Assembly: GCF_014652395.1 (NCBI RefSeq)
Contig: NZ_BMYS01000002.1
Coordinates: 62,001 to 126,000, forward strand
Direction of reading: 5' to 3'
Origin: Advenella faeciporci
Lineage (GTDB): Bacteria; Pseudomonadota; Gammaproteobacteria; Burkholderiales; Burkholderiaceae_B
Length of the DNA: 64,000 bases
Shown: positions 47,979 through 55,800 of the stretch, one piece after another
Numbering within the stretch: position 1 is the stretch's first letter
Layout of the letters: the number at the start of each line of letters is the position of its first letter
Position numbers and translations under genes: made by a program
Notes under the pieces: generated by a model
What the model was told of the DNA's origin: nothing
Database searches by the model: none
The model's input: only the letters and a program-made list of their open reading frames with translations

Positions 47979-49295
47979 TTAATTGCTTAAGTCAATCAAT
48001 CGGCCTTGATATAAAATGGACCCTGTTGGTTTACCGGAGGTAGAGCCGCCAACTGGTTCAAGACTAATCTGAAAAAGCTGTCCGGGGATTACATTACCCA
48101 AGGTTTCAGGACTGATCGTGAAAATGGTACTAGACTTAATGGTGCCCAAGGAACGGTAGTCATGGTTGGCCGTATTTGATTGTGTCCAGACCTCCAATTC
48201 AAGATTTTCGGCAATACCTTGCTGAACCATTGGTTTAAACTGGGCAACTCCAGCCTGATTAATCTTCACTACCCAGGCTGGCTGGCTGTTTTGGCCGGGT
48301 GCTGACAAAATTGCAATCATTCTGGCCAAATTGGATGATGATGGAAAAATGCCGATCAGAATCAGTAAAGCAGCAGCCAGCACCAGACTTGTGATCTGCC
48401 ATAATCTCAAATTGTGACTGGTTTTTTTGCCAATTTCCCTGAGGCGCGCCAGCAAACCGGACAGTCCGGGCGTGTCCTGCTCGTGGATGGCATCAAGAAT
48501 GCCACTGACTTCTTCGGTATTTTGCATATTATGCTTAATACTGCTCCATAAACGAGGATGCAAGGGTTGTTCGGGCAATTGATCGAGGTAATGGGTGAAA
48601 TGATCTTCCCATATCAGTGCAATACTGGCAGCAGTGCTGTCCTGATTAAAAAGCTGTAGCACATGACGCTCTTCTTCACCGCTAAGCCCGCCTAATACGT
48701 ATTCGCCAATTTTTTCATTATCGGCGTGGTAAGGAAAATTGCCCAGTTTTTTGGATAAATGCCGCAACCCCAATAAAATATTTTCCTTAAAACGGCCCAG
48801 TGGCATATTTAGCAGAGTAGCTGTTCCGGCTTGTTCCCCAGAACTGAAATACATATTGATCAGGCAGCTTTGTGGTTCAAGCGGCAATTCTTCGAGAAAA
48901 GCATGAAAACCTGCGTGGGGAGCTTGGGATGCATGTATTTCAGCCTGCAAATGACTCAGCGTTTCCACCAGCGCAGAATCCCTGTTTTGCAAGGCTGCTT
49001 GAATGTTATCGTAATTTTGCTTATACAAGACACCGATATGGTAGCGCAGGATGCTGTATACCCATCCCTTTGCCGGGCCGGCTTCTTCATTATAAGTATG
49101 GGCGTTTTTCCAGATGGTGACAAAGGCACGCTGAACCGCCTGTTCCGCATAGTTTAAATTGCCAAAAATGCGGAATGCCAAGGCCAGCATTTGAGGGGCA
49201 TCGTGTTTATATAAACTCTGTAGAGCGCTTTTTTGTCCTTTTCCGCAGGCTTTTAGCGTCTTTTCATATTGAAAAGAAGTAGACTTGTTAAACAT
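47979..49295 (-). CDS. ECF sigma factor / RskA-like anti-sigma factor fusion
   Basis: A single 438-residue frame. Residues about 22-92 match sigma region 2 (QSLYKHDAPQMLALAFRIFGNLNYAEQAVQRAFVTIWKNA), 135-183 match region 4, but the helix-turn-helix is poorly conserved (SSGEQAGTATLLNMPLGRFKENI). After a linker of about ten residues, KIGEYVLGGLSGEEERHVLQLF begins an anti-sigma domain of the RskA/zinc-free type; one membrane helix is at about 299-317 and a periplasmic RskA-like domain of 120 residues follows. Normally these are two adjacent genes. Either a true membrane-tethered sigma factor or an inactivated pair is possible; see findings. It is divergent from an SDR gene. Confidence 0.8.
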   Translation of the reverse strand: MFNKSTSFQYEKTLKACGKGQKSALQSLYKHDAPQMLALAFRIFGNLNYAEQAVQRAFVTIWKNAHTYNEEAGPAKGWVYSILRYHIGVLYKQNYDNIQAALQNRDSALVETLSHLQAEIHASQAPHAGFHAFLEELPLEPQSCLINMYFSSGEQAGTATLLNMPLGRFKENILLGLRHLSKKLGNFPYHADNEKIGEYVLGGLSGEEERHVLQLFNQDSTAASIALIWEDHFTHYLDQLPEQPLHPRLWSSIKHNMQNTEEVSGILDAIHEQDTPGLSGLLARLREIGKKTSHNLRLWQITSLVLAAALLILIGIFPSSSNLARMIAILSAPGQNSQPAWVVKINQAGVAQFKPMVQQGIAENLELEVWTQSNTANHDYRSLGTIKSSTIFTISPETLGNVIPGQLFQISLEPVGGSTSGKPTGSILYQGRLIDLSN

Positions 49296-49368
49296 GTTCT
49301 TTTCCCAGTCTTTATATTTACATTACAAAATATTTTTTCGAGTTTAACCTTAAAAACAATTTTATTGT

Positions 49369-50160
49369 ATGTCTTTCAATACCGATACCCATTCCTACCT
49401 GAAACAATTTAATCTGGATGACAGGGTTGCCTTTCTGACTGGCTCAACACGAGGGCTTGGCCTGGAAGTTGCCAAAGCAATGGCCCAAAGTGGTGCAACC
49501 GTGATTATCAATGGCAGAACACGGGAAAGCGTCGCCGAATGCATAAAAAAACTGACTGATGAAGGAATAACGGTGCGAGGAATTTGTGCGGATATGTCTG
49601 ATTTTGCACAAATTGACGCTGCGTTTGAAAAAATAGAACAGGATTACGGTTGCTGCGATATTCTGGTGAATAATATGGGGATGCGTATTCGCAAGTCTCT
49701 GGCTGAAAGCACATTACCCGATATTCTGACTCTTATTCAGGCCAACTTGACCGCTGCCGTTTATACCTCCAAGAAGGCAGCCGAATTAATGGCTGGAAAC
49801 GGTTTTGGGCGGATTATTTCCATGACATCTATTGCGGGTGAACTGGCGCGTTATGGTGATGCCGTCTACCCGGTTACTAAAATGGGCTTAACCGGCATGA
49901 TGAGGGCCCTGGCTGTGGAATATGCCCGCCAGGGAATTACCAGCAATGCGATTGCCCCTGGCCCTTTTGCCACTGAAACCAATAAAATCCTGGCCGAAGA
50001 CAAGGAAAAGGGTCCGGCTTTCGTGGCCCGGGTGCCCATGCGACGCTGGGGCAGGCCCGAGGAAATTGCCGGTGCCGCGGTTTTCCTGGCCTCGGGACTT
50101 GCCTCTTATATCAATGGCCAGGTTATTACCATTGACGGGGGCATGTCAGTTAATTTTTAA
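49369..50160 (+). CDS. Short-chain dehydrogenase/reductase (gluconate 5-dehydrogenase-like)
   Basis: A 263-residue NAD(P)-dependent SDR. The cofactor turn TGSTRGLGLEVAKAM is near residue 27; NNMGMRI, the catalytic Ser in SMTSIAGEL and the Tyr-Lys pair YPVTKMG are all present, and the C-terminus ends with GQVITIDGGMSVNF. The overall pattern is closest to gluconate 5-dehydrogenases and 3-oxoacyl-reductase-like SDRs; the substrate is not determined. Its last 15 bases overlap the 3' end of the convergent Bug receptor gene. That receptor may supply an organic acid to this enzyme, but this is speculation. Confidence 0.9.
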   Translation: MSFNTDTHSYLKQFNLDDRVAFLTGSTRGLGLEVAKAMAQSGATVIINGRTRESVAECIKKLTDEGITVRGICADMSDFAQIDAAFEKIEQDYGCCDILVNNMGMRIRKSLAESTLPDILTLIQANLTAAVYTSKKAAELMAGNGFGRIISMTSIAGELARYGDAVYPVTKMGLTGMMRALAVEYARQGITSNAIAPGPFATETNKILAEDKEKGPAFVARVPMRRWGRPEEIAGAAVFLASGLASYINGQVITIDGGMSVNF

Positions 50161-51180
50161 ATCAAGCTTTTCAATGAGTGGCTGCCAGCGCGCCTTTTCC
50201 TGCTGCATGTACTCCCTGAACTGTTCGGGTGTACCGGGGATTGGATCCATATACTGGGCCTGCAACTTCTCTTTTACTGCGGCGTCATTCAGGGCTTCAA
50301 CCAAGGCTTTGGCCAGTTTGTCCTGAATGGTTTTGTCCACTTTGGATGAAATAACAAAGCCAGACCATGCAGAGCCTTCAATACCCGGCACACCTGCCTC
50401 TGAAACAGTCGGGATATCGGGTAAGGCACTGACCCGTTCTGCTGTTGTTTGGGCCAGGGCAGTAAGCCGGCCATCCTTTACCAGTGGCAGAACGGCAATG
50501 GGCGCCAAAGCTGTAAATTGAGTGTCACCCGCCAGCAAGGAATTCATGGCGTTAGGCGATGATGCGTATGGCACAGCGGTTGCGACACCATTAAAAGCCT
50601 GCAGCATCAATTCCATCGATAAATGAGAACCCGTGCCGGTTCCTGGTGTGGCGTAATTGAATTTATCGGGATTTTCTTTGATTTTATCAATCAGTGCCTG
50701 CAGGGTTTTTATGCCAGAATCACTTTTTACTGCAATGATATTGGGTTGCGTAACCGCCATGGTAAGCGCAGAGAGATCTTTTTCGGGGTCGTAACTTAAA
50801 TTATTATAAATAAACTGGTTGTTTACCAAAGGACCGGTAATCGATATGCCAAAGGTGTATCCATCGGGTTTCGCATGAGCTACTGCAGCTGTACCAATAT
50901 TGCCACCTGCACCAGGCTTGTTGTCAATGACAATTACCTGACCCAATGTGTCTGACGCTTTTTCTGCCACAATTCGCGCAATCTGGTCCGGGGTTGATCC
51001 TGCACCAAAAGGAACAATAAGCTTAAGCTCATGCTTGGGCCAGTTGCCCGTTTCGGCAAGGGCCGCAGAGGAGCTGGAAAAACCTATTGCTGCAAATGTA
51101 AGAAGAGACAGGCTTTTTTTGATCAAATGAACAAGACCGGTGTTTGACAATGTAAATCTCCTTGGTGACTGTTTAGACAT
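50146..51180 (-). CDS. Tripartite tricarboxylate transporter receptor (Bug family)
   Basis: A 344-residue periplasmic receptor with an N-terminal signal peptide (hydrophobic LLTFAAIGFSSSSAALA, cleavage near residue 42). Bug motifs are present: LIVPFGAGSTPDQIARIVAEKASDTLGQVIVIDNKPGAGGNIGTAAVAHAKPDGYTFG and YATPGTGTGSHLSMELML. Such receptors bind carboxylates and are hugely expanded in Bordetella and relatives. No TctA/TctB membrane genes are in the window, so it is an orphan receptor. A shorter start a few codons later is possible. Overlaps the SDR tail by 15 bases. Confidence 0.94.
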   Translation of the reverse strand: MSKQSPRRFTLSNTGLVHLIKKSLSLLTFAAIGFSSSSAALAETGNWPKHELKLIVPFGAGSTPDQIARIVAEKASDTLGQVIVIDNKPGAGGNIGTAAVAHAKPDGYTFGISITGPLVNNQFIYNNLSYDPEKDLSALTMAVTQPNIIAVKSDSGIKTLQALIDKIKENPDKFNYATPGTGTGSHLSMELMLQAFNGVATAVPYASSPNAMNSLLAGDTQFTALAPIAVLPLVKDGRLTALAQTTAERVSALPDIPTVSEAGVPGIEGSAWSGFVISSKVDKTIQDKLAKALVEALNDAAVKEKLQAQYMDPIPGTPEQFREYMQQEKARWQPLIEKLDLKIN

Positions 51181-51184
51181 AGGC

Positions 51185-51517
51185 TTAGGGCTTTCCCATT
51201 AAAATGCCAAAGTATTTTTCCAGTAATTCTGCACTTTGATTGTCCTTGTAAATCATGTAGCCTTTATCCCTTACGGCTTTGTACTTTTCATAGGGAATAC
51301 TGTTTTCAAGCTCGGCAAAACGTGATTCACACACCGGGAACATATCCTTCTCAGCAGGCTCTTCCTGGTGTTGCAATAGATACTCCCGGGTCATGCAAAA
51401 AATAATGGCTTTTTCTTTTTCATACTTGGGATAGGTTTGTTCCTGTGCATGGCTGGCGGCCATCATGACAACAAAGCCAATTAGGGCGCCGGGAATGTTG
51501 AGTATTATTTTTCTCAT
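51185..51517 (-). CDS. Hypothetical secreted Cys-containing protein
   Basis: A 110-residue protein of no recognised family. A signal peptide is likely (GALIGFVVMMAASHA, cleavage near residue 24). The mature part has two Cys: one in IIFCMTREY and one in FPVCESRFAELENSIPYEKY. The second segment follows the same spacing as in the next gene upstream (CE-x-R-[FY]-x-E ... [VI]-P-x3-Y), so the two are probably paralogues. Its start overlaps the stop of that gene by four bases. Two Cys in an exported protein suggest a disulfide. Function unknown. Confidence 0.75.
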   Translation of the reverse strand: MRKIILNIPGALIGFVVMMAASHAQEQTYPKYEKEKAIIFCMTREYLLQHQEEPAEKDMFPVCESRFAELENSIPYEKYKAVRDKGYMIYKDNQSAELLEKYFGILMGKP

Positions 51518-51927
51518 TGTTCTGCTTCTCCGGCATCTAGTCCAAGCATGATTTTGGATGTGGTGGCAAAAATTTCCTTGTCTTTGGGAGAAAGACTGTT
51601 GTAGACGTCCTCAAGTACGTATTTCTGGCGGTATGCCCGCTGAAAACTTTCATATAAATGGGTTTGCTGCGCCAAATAATCGGCAAGTGGCACTTTTTTA
51701 ATGAATTCCCCGTACCTGAATTCACATAGCCTTAAGGAGTCCGATGCATCAAGTGCCTTATCACTGTCAGTAAGCACATTGGTTTGGCCCGACAAGATGC
51801 CTTCCATGCAAAGGGAAATCAAGTCAGTCCTGACCTCCGTAGGATAGGGTTCCGGACTGCATCCTGACAGGGTAATGGCACCAAAAAGCAGGGCAATGAA
51901 TGGTTTTACGGTTTTTATCAATTTCAC
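51514..51927 (-). CDS. Hypothetical lipoprotein, paralogue of the next gene
   Basis: A 137-residue protein with a lipoprotein signal (LFGAITLSGC, lipid Cys near residue 23). The mature part contains LISLCMEGIL and RLCEFRYGEFIKKVPLADY, matching the two Cys motifs of the protein encoded just downstream, then a helical tail with SPKDKEIFATTSKIMLG. The pair is translated with a four-base overlap, so they likely act together. No known domain is recognised. It lies in a non-housekeeping stretch between a Bug receptor and an M23 peptidase. Confidence 0.75.
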   Translation of the reverse strand: MKLIKTVKPFIALLFGAITLSGCSPEPYPTEVRTDLISLCMEGILSGQTNVLTDSDKALDASDSLRLCEFRYGEFIKKVPLADYLAQQTHLYESFQRAYRQKYVLEDVYNSLSPKDKEIFATTSKIMLGLDAGEAEQ

Positions 51928-52062
51928 GGTTGGTTTTACCCGGAATGTCTACTAATATAAGGGGAATGACTGCGATTATATAGCGATTGGGTGTCTTGAA
52001 AAGTTCATTCTTGCTTATACTGGCTTTATTGTGTCTTGAATAATTAAACCAGGACTATTCTA

Positions 52063-52695
52063 TTGAATAAATTTTTGCTGCTTTTGCTGCTTGGCCTTCC
52101 ATTTGGTGCATTCGCCCAAAGCAGTGCCGACATTGACCTGAGTGACATTCCAGAGTTGGATAATGACGTCATTGTAATGGGGACTTGCAACCACTGCAGC
52201 AAGAATATAACCCTGCAGAATCTGATGGCAAATCCATTGCCCAATGCGCGTTTTTCATCTGCGTATGGCTGGCGGATGCACCCGGTTTTTCAGGAAATGC
52301 GATTGCATACGGGGGCTGACTTTGCTGCGCCAGCAGGAACGCCGGTTACTGCCATGCAAGCAGCAAAAGTGGTATACGTGGCCAGCCGGGGAGGGTATGG
52401 AAAAACAGTTGTGCTAAAACATGATAATACCTACAGCACACTTTACGCTCACCTTGAGCGCTATGCGCCCGGACTGGTATTGGGTTCGCATGTAAAGAAA
52501 GGGGATTTAATAGGTTTTGTGGGATCAACCGGTAACTCGACGGGGCCGCACCTGCATTATGAAATCAGAAAAAATGGGCAGCCTGTTAATCCGTCTGATG
52601 GCAAAGAAATGCAATTGCCTGCAATTATAAAAGTAAAAGGACCAGGCATTAGCGTTAAGCAAAAAAATGCCCGGATCCGAACCATCTTGAAATGA
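52063..52695 (+). CDS. M23 family metallopeptidase, periplasmic
   Basis: A 210-residue protein. The start is TTG at 52063, supported by an AGGA site eight bases upstream and a following signal peptide (FLLLLLLGLPFGAFAQ). The lysostaphin-like LytM domain (about 65-185) has the zinc ligands in MRLHTGADFAAP (His, Asp) and in the HLHYEI motif, with YSTLYAHLERYAPGL and GSTGNSTGPHLHYEI between. Such proteins cut cross-links in peptidoglycan or activate amidases. Because all ligands are intact it is probably an active enzyme rather than a degenerate EnvC-type activator. Confidence 0.92.
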   Translation: MNKFLLLLLLGLPFGAFAQSSADIDLSDIPELDNDVIVMGTCNHCSKNITLQNLMANPLPNARFSSAYGWRMHPVFQEMRLHTGADFAAPAGTPVTAMQAAKVVYVASRGGYGKTVVLKHDNTYSTLYAHLERYAPGLVLGSHVKKGDLIGFVGSTGNSTGPHLHYEIRKNGQPVNPSDGKEMQLPAIIKVKGPGISVKQKNARIRTILK

Positions 52696-52705
52696 ACGGG
52701 TACAA

Positions 52706-52903
52706 TTATTTTTTATCCAGCGGACAAGCCGTCTTGACACCAATGATAGCGTAAAGAGGGCAAAAATTAAGCAAGCCGGTGGCCAGGGGAATGATACCTA
52801 AATAGCCCCACCATCCGATGGTTCCGGTAATGGCCAATACAATTAAAACCACGCCCACGATAATACGTAAAAGTTTATCGATACCGCCAACATTTTTATT
52901 CAT
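52706..52903 (-). CDS. DUF2892 family small membrane protein
   Basis: A 65-residue protein with two hydrophobic segments (LLRIIVGVVLIVLAITG and IIPLATGLLNFCPLYAIIG) and the typical NFCPLYAIIGVKT ending. This is the DUF2892 (inner-membrane YgaP C-terminal-like) family, often linked to rhodanese and sulfur-stress genes. Its place downstream of a BigR/SqrR-like regulator fits control by reactive sulfur. Confidence 0.9.
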   Translation of the reverse strand: MNKNVGGIDKLLRIIVGVVLIVLAITGTIGWWGYLGIIPLATGLLNFCPLYAIIGVKTACPLDKK

Positions 52904-52984
52904 GATATAGCCCTTTTTAATGGATTAACAAAAAACTGACAATTTGAATTTATGTTGAACACAAGGATTTACATGGAATGTGCA

Positions 52985-53314
52985 TCAGGATTCAGTTGTA
53001 TCACTGCAGTATAAACGATGCAATGTTTCAAGCATAGCTATGGCTTTGGGGTCTGCAAGGGAGTAGTAAACATTCCTGCCTTCCTTGCGTGTTTGTACAA
53101 CCCCGTTTTTTCTGAGTACTGTTAAATGCTGCGAAAGATTGGGTTGATGAATATCCAATAGTGCCTCGATCTCACCCACCGTTTTTTCACCTTCAAACAA
53201 ATGGCAGATCATTAGCAAACGGTCTTCATTAACCATGACTTTAAGCAGTTTTATGGCCTCAGTAGCTCCTTGCCGCATGGCGATGGATAAATCCGTAGTA
53301 AGTATCGTGTTCAT
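52985..53314 (-). CDS. ArsR-family regulator, BigR/SqrR-like
   Basis: A 109-residue winged-helix repressor (VGEIEALLDIHQPNLSQHLTVLRKNGVVQTRKEGRNVYYSL is the recognition helix plus wing). Two Cys are at positions 37 (MICHLF) and 103 (LYCSD), 66 residues apart, exactly the spacing of the redox Cys pair of the persulfide sensors BigR and SqrR. No classical metal site (ELCVCDL) is seen. It should repress its own operon with the DUF2892 gene and release it on oxidation by sulfane sulfur. An AT-rich direct repeat precedes it. Confidence 0.88.
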   Translation of the reverse strand: MNTILTTDLSIAMRQGATEAIKLLKVMVNEDRLLMICHLFEGEKTVGEIEALLDIHQPNLSQHLTVLRKNGVVQTRKEGRNVYYSLADPKAIAMLETLHRLYCSDTTES

Positions 53315-53348
53315 GATTTCAATCTAAGATGGCTTATATTATATACAT

Positions 53349-53377
53349 AAATATAATATAAATAAATATAATATAAA
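53349..53377. promoter_or_regulatory. AT-rich direct repeat, likely operator of the ArsR-type gene
   Basis: AAATATAATATAAA occurs twice (53349-53362 and 53364-53377), with a 15-base period, just upstream of the regulator. BigR-type proteins bind AT-rich symmetric boxes, and each unit is itself near palindromic (TATAATATA). Confidence 0.55.
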
Positions 53378-53454
53378 AGGATGATTTGATTTTTCGCAAA
53401 TAGTTGAGGTCCCTGCGCATATTCGGTTCAGATTTGCTGCCGCGACATCTAAAA

Positions 53455-54552
53455 TTATTCTGCAGGATTTTCAAGCAGTTTTGAAACTTTGCTTTCCAGA
53501 ACATTCCCCTCGCGATAATACCTCATTAAGGTATTGATATTTTGATGGCCGGTCATTAACATGGTTTCCGCGATCGGGATATTTTGCTTTGCCGCCTCGG
53601 TAACAAAGCCCGAACGTAATGAGTGAGCGGAAAATTGCTCACTGAGTCCGGCCAATTTGCAACGGGATTTAATAATATTATTAACTGAAACCGGACTAAG
53701 TTTCCCGCCGATTGCACCGCCTTTATTAATTTGCCTGAAGACATAACCATCATTTAATTGGCTGGCGGAGATCCAATCGGCCAGTGCCTGGGCGGCCATG
53801 CCTGAAACCGGTTTGTAGGCATTGGCAGATGCTTGTCCTGTCTGGTTGGTTTTTGAATGTAAAAGCAAATACAGATACTCACCCGTCTCTGGTTTATGGA
53901 TGAGCCTGTCAAAGTGAGCGTCCGAGACCTCGGAGCGTCGCCTTCCGCCGCTGGACCAGGCGAATAATATCAGAGCCTTGTCCCGCAGGCCTTTCAGGGA
54001 TTGATCGCAGGTTTCCAGTAATTGGGTAAGCGGTTCTTTGGTAAGCGCAGGACGTTGGAAGGAATGCATGCCTTTTTTTGCATAGGCCTTTTGGGTTTTG
54101 CCAATCAGTTCCTGCACGCGAGGGTCTTTGCAAGGGTTGGGGCTGGCAAAGGCAACCTTATGCGCCTTGGATAATACGGCAAGGCGATGCAAAAGGGTGG
54201 CCATTGAAAAGTGCCCCCTTTGTGCCTTGAATTTGTTCTCAACCAGAAAATCATCAAGCTCGTCAGGCAGGCCAATGGTTTCACCTGTAGGGGTATTCCG
54301 GACGGCATGATCAACAATGAATTGCAGCACTACAGGCACTTGCAAGGGCAGGGTGAACGCCTGGTTATAGCGCATTCTGTACCAGACTGCCCAGTATTTC
54401 ATAGCGCTTTTATAGCTGTTGCGTGTGTTTTGAGACTCTCCCTCAGACACGATTTCGGCAATCGCTTTTTGGGTGGCCTCGTGCAATGAAGCGGGATCCA
54501 GCAGCGGCAATTGATTCAGTAGTTTAAGGGTTTGTGTGGGCATAAACACCAT
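53455..54552 (-). CDS. Tyrosine recombinase / integrase
   Basis: A 365-residue phage-type integrase. An N-terminal SAM-like core-binding domain (about 20-135) is followed by the catalytic domain with the Arg in SGGRRRSEV, Lys in HSKTNQTG, the HxxR in HSLRSGF (His310, Arg313), the second His in GHQNINTLMRYY and the nucleophile Tyr (345 or 346) next to it. It is full length and looks active. It lies divergent from a KfrA-like gene; no other phage or transposon gene is present. A start nine bases further in (MPTQ) is equally possible. Confidence 0.94.
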   Translation of the reverse strand: MVFMPTQTLKLLNQLPLLDPASLHEATQKAIAEIVSEGESQNTRNSYKSAMKYWAVWYRMRYNQAFTLPLQVPVVLQFIVDHAVRNTPTGETIGLPDELDDFLVENKFKAQRGHFSMATLLHRLAVLSKAHKVAFASPNPCKDPRVQELIGKTQKAYAKKGMHSFQRPALTKEPLTQLLETCDQSLKGLRDKALILFAWSSGGRRRSEVSDAHFDRLIHKPETGEYLYLLLHSKTNQTGQASANAYKPVSGMAAQALADWISASQLNDGYVFRQINKGGAIGGKLSPVSVNNIIKSRCKLAGLSEQFSAHSLRSGFVTEAAKQNIPIAETMLMTGHQNINTLMRYYREGNVLESKVSKLLENPAE

Positions 54553-54584
54553 TTTTACTTAAAAACATTAGGTTAATTCAATTT

Positions 54585-54623
54585 TTGTAATATATAATAT
54601 GTATTATGTATTGTATATTACAA
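54585..54623. promoter_or_regulatory. Inverted repeat between the recombinase and KfrA-like genes
   Basis: TTGTAATATA (54585-54594) and TATATTACAA (54614-54623) are perfect 10-base complements with a 19-base AT-rich centre, in the shared divergent promoter. KfrA-type proteins autoregulate through inverted repeats at their own promoter, so this is the best operator candidate. Confidence 0.6.
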
Positions 54624-54686
54624 ATAAATTAAATAGCTTATGATAATTTTTACTTATCGAAAGCTATATTCTAAAGTGTATTTAAA

Positions 54687-55748
54687 ATGATGCAATTAAA
54701 AAGTTCAGGGCGTGGCATTCAGCAGGAAGATGTCTGGAAAGCGGCAGATGAATTGTTGCTTGAGGGGCAACGGCCAACCATAGAGCGTATCAGGTTAAGG
54801 ATAGGGCGAGGCTCGCCCAATACCATTAGCCCCATGCTGGAAAACTGGTTTGCCATACTGGGTAAACGCATTAACGGAACGGCATTTACCCAGGAAAACA
54901 CACCCGCTCCACCAGAGCCGGTTGAGCAGGCCATACGGCACACCTGGACGCTGGCCCTTGAGCAGGCAACAAAAGTTGTCAATCAGACGGTTAAAAGCCA
55001 ACAGGAAGAAAACGAACATGCCAGAAAGATGTTGGATGACGATAAAAAAGCTTTTGAGCACAGTAAACAGTTGCATGAGGCTGCCTTACAGGAACAGGAA
55101 AAGCTCTTGGCCACAGTGACCGCCCAACTGCACGACACAAAGATTATCCTTGCACAAAGAAACCGCGAATATGAAAGCCTGAATAATGAAGCAGGGCGGT
55201 TAAAAATCCAGATTGCCGACTTGTTGGCTGAAAACAAAGCTCAGCAAGAGGCGGCAGAACAGGCACTGGAAAATGTAAATCGGCTGCACACCAAAGAAAG
55301 GGAAGGGCTTGAAGTCCGATTCAGGTCCTTGGAACTGCGTTCGGTAAGCGAAATTGATCGTGCCCGGCAGGAAACGAAACTGGTTCAACAAAAGCTTGAA
55401 CAAAGCCTTAAGGCACACACGCAAAGCGAGCAAGCGCTAAAAAACCAGCTGGAAGAGGCTTATGAAAAACAGCGCCAATTAACACAAGTTAATGAAATTG
55501 GTCGCCTGAACCTGAAGGCAGCACAAGATGAAAACCACTTGCTTGCCATTCAATTTGAACAGTATAAATCCCAAAACGAGCAACGGTTTCAGCATTTGGA
55601 ACAGGAAAACGAAACGCTGAAAGGTGCACTCGCTCGACAGCAGCAAAACCTGGCATTACAACAGGAAATGGCACAATTACTTGAAAAAATAAATGCGATT
55701 ACCTTAACCAGCATAGACAAAACAGATAAAAGCAGCTTGAATAAGTAA
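54687..55748 (+). CDS. KfrA-like DNA-binding coiled-coil protein
   Basis: A 353-residue protein. The N-terminal 60 residues are the KfrA_N helix-turn-helix domain (QQEDVWKAADELLLEGQRPTIERIRLRIGRGSPNTISPMLENWF). The rest, from about residue 85 to 340, is a long, almost continuous Glu/Gln/Lys-rich coiled coil. KfrA of IncP plasmids is a repressor and segrosome helper; chromosomal versions next to a tyrosine recombinase are frequent in betaproteobacteria but undescribed. It probably represses both divergent genes and may bridge DNA through its coiled coil. Confidence 0.88.
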   Translation: MMQLKSSGRGIQQEDVWKAADELLLEGQRPTIERIRLRIGRGSPNTISPMLENWFAILGKRINGTAFTQENTPAPPEPVEQAIRHTWTLALEQATKVVNQTVKSQQEENEHARKMLDDDKKAFEHSKQLHEAALQEQEKLLATVTAQLHDTKIILAQRNREYESLNNEAGRLKIQIADLLAENKAQQEAAEQALENVNRLHTKEREGLEVRFRSLELRSVSEIDRARQETKLVQQKLEQSLKAHTQSEQALKNQLEEAYEKQRQLTQVNEIGRLNLKAAQDENHLLAIQFEQYKSQNEQRFQHLEQENETLKGALARQQQNLALQQEMAQLLEKINAITLTSIDKTDKSSLNK

Positions 55749-55800
55749 ACCCTCAAGACTATGATTATTATCGTTGCAGATCAACAAGAGTAGGCAAAAT

